Assembly: GCA_000149265.1 (NCBI GenBank)
Contig: CH002066.1
Span: 147,609-211,608, forward strand
Length of the DNA: 64,000 bases
DNA from: Ciona savignyi
Lineage: Eukaryota; Chordata; Ascidiacea; Phlebobranchia; Cionidae
Direction: 5' to 3'
Shown here in pieces: positions 57,911-64,000 of this stretch. Every line of letters begins with the position of its first letter. Position 1 is the stretch's first letter. The position numbers and the translations under genes were made by a program. Under the pieces are notes generated by a model. That model worked only from the letters and a program-made list of their open reading frames with translations. It was not told the DNA's origin and ran no database searches.

Positions 57911-59558
57911 TCTGAACGTACACAGAATGGCCTCGCTCGTATATTTTCAGTTTATGCTCAAACCAACGAAATTCTAAAGCTTTTTAACAATTTTAACCAA
58001 ATCTAATTGAAACACGTTTACTTTTTATACACCAAAATCGTCGCACTCTTATCTAACATTTTCAACCAACCTTACAGGTGGCATATCTATATCATGTTAT
58101 AGCCGATTTTGGAGAACGTACTATATCGAGTGTTGTAAACAATGCGGTTGAGTGGTAAGTCAAGACAGGCTAAGAACCACTTTATGCTATAGAATCATCA
58201 ATGGACAGGCGTAAACACGTTTGGCGACTAACTGACCAATAGATGTACTCTTCAGGTAAATGCAAAACAAATAAACTTCTTTGCACAACTCCACCAATAA
58301 GATTGTACGGTGTGTTGTATAGTAATAACATATCCTTCGTGGTTTCATGAACTTGACTTCTATGGTGCAATGGACTGAATATGCCTAACATTCTAAACGG
58401 CGCTTCAATATAAACGGCTTGTTACATCTCCCTAGCAACTTGGTTAATGATCAACTAGGAACGAAAGACAACGCATGCTTGCAGATCGTGCGCAGCGGGA
58501 GTGTGCCTGGCAATAAAAAAGAGAGCGCGGTAAATCGCCAGACATCGCCAGACAAACAGCATCTTACAAAAAGATTTTGAGTACTCATGTAACTTCCTAT
58601 ATTTATACAGCTAAAAACAAATCTGCATGACATGGCTTCACAGAAGAGTGGTAGGAACCATGGCAACGGATTTAACAAAAACGCAATAATTTTCGTGATT
58701 GCGGGAATTGATTTTGGAAACGAAACGGGAAATAAGCTATATTGTTATAAGACTAACTTGTGGAAGTGTGGAAAACTATCCATTTGGTATACAATAAACG
58801 ACAAATGTGGGAGATATATATATATTAATTAAACTTCTCATGCCTTTTTACAACTTTTACAAGTAACTATATCTATTAACTAAATGTTGTTGAAACTTGT
58901 CCAAGATACTACTTTGGACCTCGCAATCTCACCCCTAACAACAATTTTATATTCTCGTTACAAGTCTTATCCTGTCTTTATGTTTTTCAACGTATTTCCA
59001 TGTGTTTTAATATTGGCTTACCCGCAAACAGGAACGGGCAAACAAAAAACGGTGTGAGCTAACAATGGAAATATGACTGACCGAGTTAGGAGACGAAAGC
59101 CGTGGTTTGGAACAACAAAGGGCCTGTTATTACAGCATCGTAGCTATAAGGCGGAACAATACCACTCCCGACCATATCGTCCTCGCTGTAAAAATAGTAT
59201 TACACGATTATGATTTAAAATGTCCATTCAAACCGCTTATTATAAGTTTCTTTGTAACGCTTAATCGACAAAAGGTATACGGCAAAACTTTTATGTATCA
59301 ATCTCTCAAAACAAATAAAGAAAACAAAGAAAGCAACGTTGTAGTTCTGTTAAAAGATCGGTTTTAATAAAGAAAATAAAAAATAATAAATCATATTCGT
59401 AGTATGAGAAGGAATAGTAAATGGACGAGTTTTTCGCTGGCTTTTCTCTTAATTGACACCCCCTCCTGAAACTTCACAGGCGGCTTCATATTAAGGCGAA
59501 AGCCAAATTCATTTGTTGGAACTGGTCGGTCAATTGGCGAAACTTCAAGTCTGTCGTA
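57911..59558. other. Intergenic region, dynein promoter side
   Basis: Both flanking genes are on the minus strand. This should contain the dynein 5' UTR and promoter and the 3' UTR of the trefoil gene. I see no coding exon, no repeat that I can name and no convincing core promoter motif. The bases just before the dynein ATG end in GTTCAG, which could be a splice or trans-splice acceptor. Confidence 0.45.
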
Positions 59559-61492
59559 TTAACGAAATGTGCACGGGTCGGTTTGACATGCTTCCGACTG
59601 TGTCGAGCAGACTTCTGGTGCCATCATCTCAGAATCTACTAGACAAGTTCTCGTTGCCCTTCTCGTTCCACCGCCACACGGAACCGAGCAAATTGATATC
59701 GCGGACCAGGTTGACCAAACTGAACAATAGCCTGGAAAGGGGGAAAAATACGGTTGAAAATAAATACCAATCGAAATGTATAAGAATAGAAGCATGTAAA
59801 TATTGCACCTACCATCATTACAGATTTCCGTTTCCGTTGATGCAAAAACTCCGCCTGGACATTTACCGTCGTTGGACGGCAGCATAGCACCAGAAGTTGC
59901 ATCGTAACACTGTCGGAATCGATTTCTCAAGCCCGAGCCGCAATTTTCCGAACATTTGCTCCATAGAGACCATGGTCCCCACAGCACGACCATGGATGTT
60001 GGAGTAGGGGTTACCGGACAACCGGGCAACTGACACGAGGTGATACTTTGCCGACAGGAAGCGGGCACCAAGTGACTGCTATTGCGCATCTCCGTGCATA
60101 TTCTAAAAAAATGTTCCAAATCACCATACTGAGTTTTAATATGCCCAATGGCTGTCTTCACATTAAAAATACAATGACCCTTTCTTTTCAAACTGTTCGG
60201 TTAAAGTAAAAATTGATGTCAAGTTTATATAGATCGGTGTACCACGAGCTCGTTTGTAAGTTCGAAATTGGCAATTATTAGTTATTAGCGGCATTAGTGG
60301 AAGTTTGAACATTAAGAACTATAATCCTAATTACTCTATAAAGATCTCGTAGACATGTAAGCCGACTCGATAAACAGCTTAATGATTGTGGTGATATATT
60401 CCTATATGTCACGATATTTATACTTAACAACATTCTTCGCCAATCGAGTTCCAGCGCTATTTTTGCTGGTATAAAGCCAATATATATATTGGCGCCGAGT
60501 AACTTTTCTAGAATCAAATAAAGTATTACCTGGATCTTGACATGCTACCTAATCCGCAAGTGACACTGCAAGAGCCATCCACCCAATTAGACCACGTAGT
60601 GCATAGTTCACTATTACACGATGCTGTGTCGAATACACTGAACCTTCTTCCGGGGCACCGAATGCTGTCGATCACTTTACCTATAAACTAGTTTAGTATC
60701 TTGAGAGTGAGTTTTAAAACAATTTTTACCGTTTTTTGTGCATTCTCTAGTTCGTTTTTTAGTTCCCTGACCACAGCTATTAGAACAATCTCCCCACAGA
60801 GACCACTCTGCCCACGCAGAGGGACAAGGGTTGGAACAATTGCTCAGCTCAATTCCATTGCCAACACACCCAGTGATGTTACCGTTGCTTGATAAAACAC
60901 AAGTTCGGTTTCGAGTGTGCAGACCAGTACCGCATTTTCCACCATTACACACTCCCCAGTTTCCCCACTGTGACCACATTGCTGTAGAATAACAAAAGTT
61001 GTAGTTGCCAAGTAACAAAACACAAAAGTAAACTTACAAACTGAGGGCCAGCGAACAACATAAATATTGGGTCGGTAGCACGGAGCAAAATTTGTTCCCT
61101 TATTCTTTTCGTTCCAGCAACAATGATTCAAAATGCAGAGAGACCTGGAATATACGACCTTAATTGCTTGGAACTGACAAATAAACTAAATCATTTTAAA
61201 ATACTAGTTGAAAACGGAGTGTTAATATTGAACATATAGCTTACCTGTTTGCAACATTCGTCCCACATGCTGAACCATTATTAGATGGACATTGAGAATA
61301 AAATAATATGGAACCGACTTGAAAAAGTCCAAAGGGACCACCGTTAAACAAATTCGTTTCCGTAGTTGATATTGGCGCAACAGTTGTTGTAGGTTGAGTA
61401 GTCGTTGTGGAATTTTCTGGTATACCTGAGATTGGTGTTTGGACTGTGGTTTTTGCGGCAAGTCTGCTTGAAAATAATGATGTTGTTTTAGG

Positions 61493-61530
<38 letters not shown>

Positions 61531-62875
61531 TAGGTGTGGTGGTTGTCGCCGGAATACTTCTATCTCTGTGACGAGTTGATGTCATTTGCGTTGTTGAAGT
61601 TCTAGGTGGCGTTGTTGTACTTGTCTGCGTTGTACCTCTTTTAGATTGCGTTATAGTTGTTTTCGGCTGCGTTGAAATTATTCTTGGTTCCATTGTAGTT
61701 GTTTTTGATTGAGTTGTTGAACTTTCTGGTTGTATTGTAGTGAACCATGGCTGCGTTACAGTTATCCTTGGTAGGGATTTAGTCATTTGTGTTGTAGTAT
61801 ACTCAGTAGAAGGAAAGCGCGTAGTGGACCTTCGTGGTTGTGTAGTCCATGGGAAAATAGTAAATGGATGCGGTGGAATAATTGTTGTGGTTGTTGTTCT
61901 TACAATCGTCGCTGTCGTGTACTTGTAATGCAATGTCTCTCCTGTGACATAATGTATTCAATTAATTGCCAAGAGTAAAATTGATTCATTGCACCAAGTA
62001 CCTTGAAGTTATCATGTAAGTCTTAATAAATATACAGTATTAATCAAATTGGTGAATAATAGCAGGCAAATAAAAAAAGTTAACGCGATTTAATTAATTA
62101 TTTCAATTGCATACGTTTAAACGGATTGTCAAACCAGACAGTTAATCGAACTTGGTTATGGGATATATTCAGACGACTTGCAGCATGTACACTCACGTTT
62201 GGGACGGTAGCACATCGGGTACTGGCTCTGATCGAAGCAACATCCGCGAAATTCGCACAAATGTCTATCCATGGCACGATGGCCGCACACGTCTCGATAA
62301 AGTCCAGGAATTATGCATTGCTCGTCGATCGGGCATCTCCCTGCATAAAACAATGCAATATAAGTACTGAAATAATTTTATCATATAAGTAAAAAGTAAA
62401 AAATATTCACTTTCTTCAGTGTGAAGTCGTTACAAAACATTTCGTGTGTTACCTTTCTTTTCGTAGCAAATTGGTCGTGGGCGAAGTTCCATCCCATATC
62501 CATATTTTGTGTCGTCATAGCAACAGTTTACAGCATGACAGCTTGATTCATCTAAGTAGCCACCGTATGAACAGGAAGTTCGGAAGTATACGTGCTCCCA
62601 GCAATTGCAGTCTGGATATATTGCAACGTCATGTTATTAATATACATTATTTTATCAATAAAAAAAATATATTTATATATTAGCACGAGAAAGCACGTTA
62701 TATATACCAAATAATATTTTTAAGGAAATTTTAAAGATATAACAGAAAGTCACCCTTATTAATCCAACGTTCAATAATTCTATCGAATATACCTACAAGT
62801 GTATATCAATAATATCTTACCTGCATCCATCGCTTGGGTAAGCGCGAAATATGCTGCAAGAATAATAGCAATCAT
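59559..62875 (-). CDS. Secreted trefoil / mucin / thrombospondin type 1 repeat protein
   Basis: This is a complete nine-exon gene: 62821-62875, 62453-62611, 62197-62340, 61245-61941, 61038-61144, 60730-60981, 60530-60680, 59813-60102, 59559-59731. All introns are GT-AG in matching phase and the product is 675 residues. A signal peptide (MIAIILAAYFALTQA) is followed by a trefoil-like unit (CHAVNCCYDD, ICYEKK), a clear P-type trefoil (DVCGHRAMDRHLCEFRGCCF), about 190 residues of Thr/Pro-rich mucin-like sequence, a third trefoil split by an intron (ACGTNVANRSLCILNHCCWN), and about five thrombospondin type 1 repeats (WSQWGNWGVC, WAEWSLWGDCSNSCGQG, TTWSNWVDGSCSVTCGLG, WGPWSLWSKCSENCGSG, WSTWSAISICSVPCGGG). 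It ends with a stop and has no membrane span. The domains suggest a mucus or matrix protein of an epithelium; this combination is not one I can name. Confidence 0.85.
61492..61529 (-). repeat. In-frame ACA microsatellite coding for poly-Thr
   Basis: On the plus strand this is about 12 GTT units. On the coding strand it gives 12 consecutive Thr codons between two TPKTT blocks of the mucin domain. Length changes in whole units would keep the frame. Confidence 0.9.
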
Positions 62876-63898
62876 CTCTGTACCGGCGCTCGAAACCTGA
62901 CCGCTATATAGTATATCAAGTGACAGAGCAACATGCAAATGAAAGGAAAAGGGTGGCACCGGCAACTATATATAGTCCACTGTGGGTGGGATTACAAATA
63001 CATCATCGTGATCTAAGTACCTCTCGAGAGAAATGTACCTTCGACGATCATAATACCCAACTAATTACTGACCTGGCCATCATTTCACTTGTGACGTGTG
63101 CCGTGGTAATCCATAACGACAGGACAATGTAAACCGGACGGATATTAGAAGGCGGCATTGCCATTATTTTCGCATGGGCGCGTGCTCATTTAGTGCGCAA
63201 TGTTTTTTATCGGCGTTTGATTTATTGTTTAAAATGTGGTAAGTGATCATTTTAATGTGGGAATTTCACTCAAGTTCCAAACATAAAGGTAAACTAGCGT
63301 TTGATTTATTTTTGCGATACGAAATATAGCCTTTCTCTTAACTTTTTGATTGTACCAGCAAACAGGTAATGGCAACAGAAAACAGAGCAACTTTTGTGTA
63401 GATAGCTTCACACGTTTGACAGATTACAAGATGATCATGATCATTTGCGGGCCACAATTAAATACCAGTGAAGCGCCAACCAGACTGAGCAGCACTCGTG
63501 CCGCAAGCAAGCATGTTAACAAATTGGCTGACGGAGATCAGCAAGGTCGCACGTCATACCCACGTACAAACCACCACCAACCAGGCGCCAACAGCCAAAT
63601 AAGAAATCCCGGATTATCAGACAAGCTTATATTGGAAAAGGATATGTAGTTGTTCTTATTTTTCAACGAAGAATATAAAAGGTGTATGGATTTACCAAAA
63701 AATACGTTGGCGTAGAGAAAATCTTGGGAGGCAAATTTAATCCTATAAACTATACGGTATAAAAATTAATTGGCTTAGAGTAAGTCATAGAAGACAGAGG
63801 AGATCCAATATTATTTATTAAACGCGTCTACCAAAACAAAAAAATGTCTAGTGTACGAACCATTTACGCACACGATTAAAAATACAAGAATAAATATA
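62876..63898. other. Intergenic region upstream of the trefoil gene
   Basis: It holds the trefoil gene promoter and the 3' UTR of the next minus-strand gene. TTTATT at 63814-63819 is a minus-strand AATAAA, about 80 bases past that gene's stop. A 99-codon plus-strand frame at 63350-63649 has no recognisable family and no hydrophobic or domain pattern, so I do not call it. Confidence 0.5.
62967..62974 (-). promoter_or_regulatory. TATA box candidate of the trefoil/TSR gene
   Basis: TATATATA lies about 92 bases upstream of the ATG in GC-richer surroundings. A transcription start about 30 bases downstream would leave a 5' UTR of roughly 60 bases. A weaker TATATAG lies nearer the ATG at about 62912. 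Supported only by motif and distance. Confidence 0.45.
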
Positions 63899-64000
63899 TT
63901 ATTTCGATTGATCTGGAGTTGATTTGCGCTTGCGACTTCGAACAGTCTTCGAGTTGGAGCTGTTTCCATTGGCAGCTGCAAGTTGCTGTAAATGCTGAGC
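63899..64000 (-). CDS. C-terminal end of an unidentified gene
   Basis: The last 33 codons of a minus-strand gene continue beyond the window. The peptide starts with AQHLQQLAAANG, runs through a Ser/Asn stretch to the basic cluster RSRKRKS, and ends DQSK before TAA. The basic cluster could be a nuclear localisation signal. A minus-strand AATAAA at 63814-63819 supports a real 3' end. There is too little sequence to name the family. Confidence 0.5.
   Translation of the reverse strand, partial: AQHLQQLAAANGNSSNSKTVRSRKRKSTPDQSK

Noticed and set aside
61740..61978. Plus-strand frames across the mucin exon
   Set aside because: They are shadows of the Thr-rich repeat on the other strand; Val/Cys-rich composition reflects the complement of Thr codons.
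63350..63649. A 99-codon plus-strand frame
   Set aside because: Composition and lack of any motif suggest a chance frame in intergenic DNA.

Overview
The window is eukaryotic and very likely from an invertebrate chordate, most probably an ascidian tunicate such as Ciona. It is AT-rich, and its genes are cut into many short exons with introns mostly of 100-600 bases. The proteins are animal families (axonemal dynein heavy chain, TMEM185, TMEM272, trefoil and thrombospondin repeats). One tRNA-headed SINE family is scattered throughout. The species is an inference; the gene families are read from the sequence.

Layout: 1-572 (+) holds the last exons of a TMEM185-type membrane protein. 3607-5561 (-) is a complete four-exon TMEM272-like gene. 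6268-57910 (-) is one very large gene, an axonemal outer-arm dynein heavy chain of the beta class (DNAH9/11/17 group). I traced 88 coding exons with matching intron phases, giving about 4,535 residues. 59559-62875 (-) is a complete nine-exon gene for a secreted protein with trefoil units, a Thr-rich mucin stretch and thrombospondin type 1 repeats. 63899-64000 (-) is the C-terminal end of one more gene.

The dynein introns carry most of the unusual material. An intronless 556-codon gene with a CCCH zinc finger lies on the opposite strand inside one intron (28375-30045). Other introns hold a decayed LTR retrotransposon with BEL/Pao features, a piggyBac-like deletion derivative with perfect terminal repeats and TTAA duplications, a 186-base hAT-type MITE with a perfect 8-base duplication, a pogo/Tigger-like inverted-repeat element, SINE copies of several ages, two tandem repeats and a 100-N assembly gap.

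The genes do not form an operon. The dynein builds the force-generating outer arm of cilia and sperm flagella. The flanking genes encode membrane or secreted proteins with no evident link to it. In this assembly the dynein reading frame is broken twice within one AAA5-AAA6 exon (13158-13318); the rest is intact, so an assembly or sequencing error is more likely than a dead gene.
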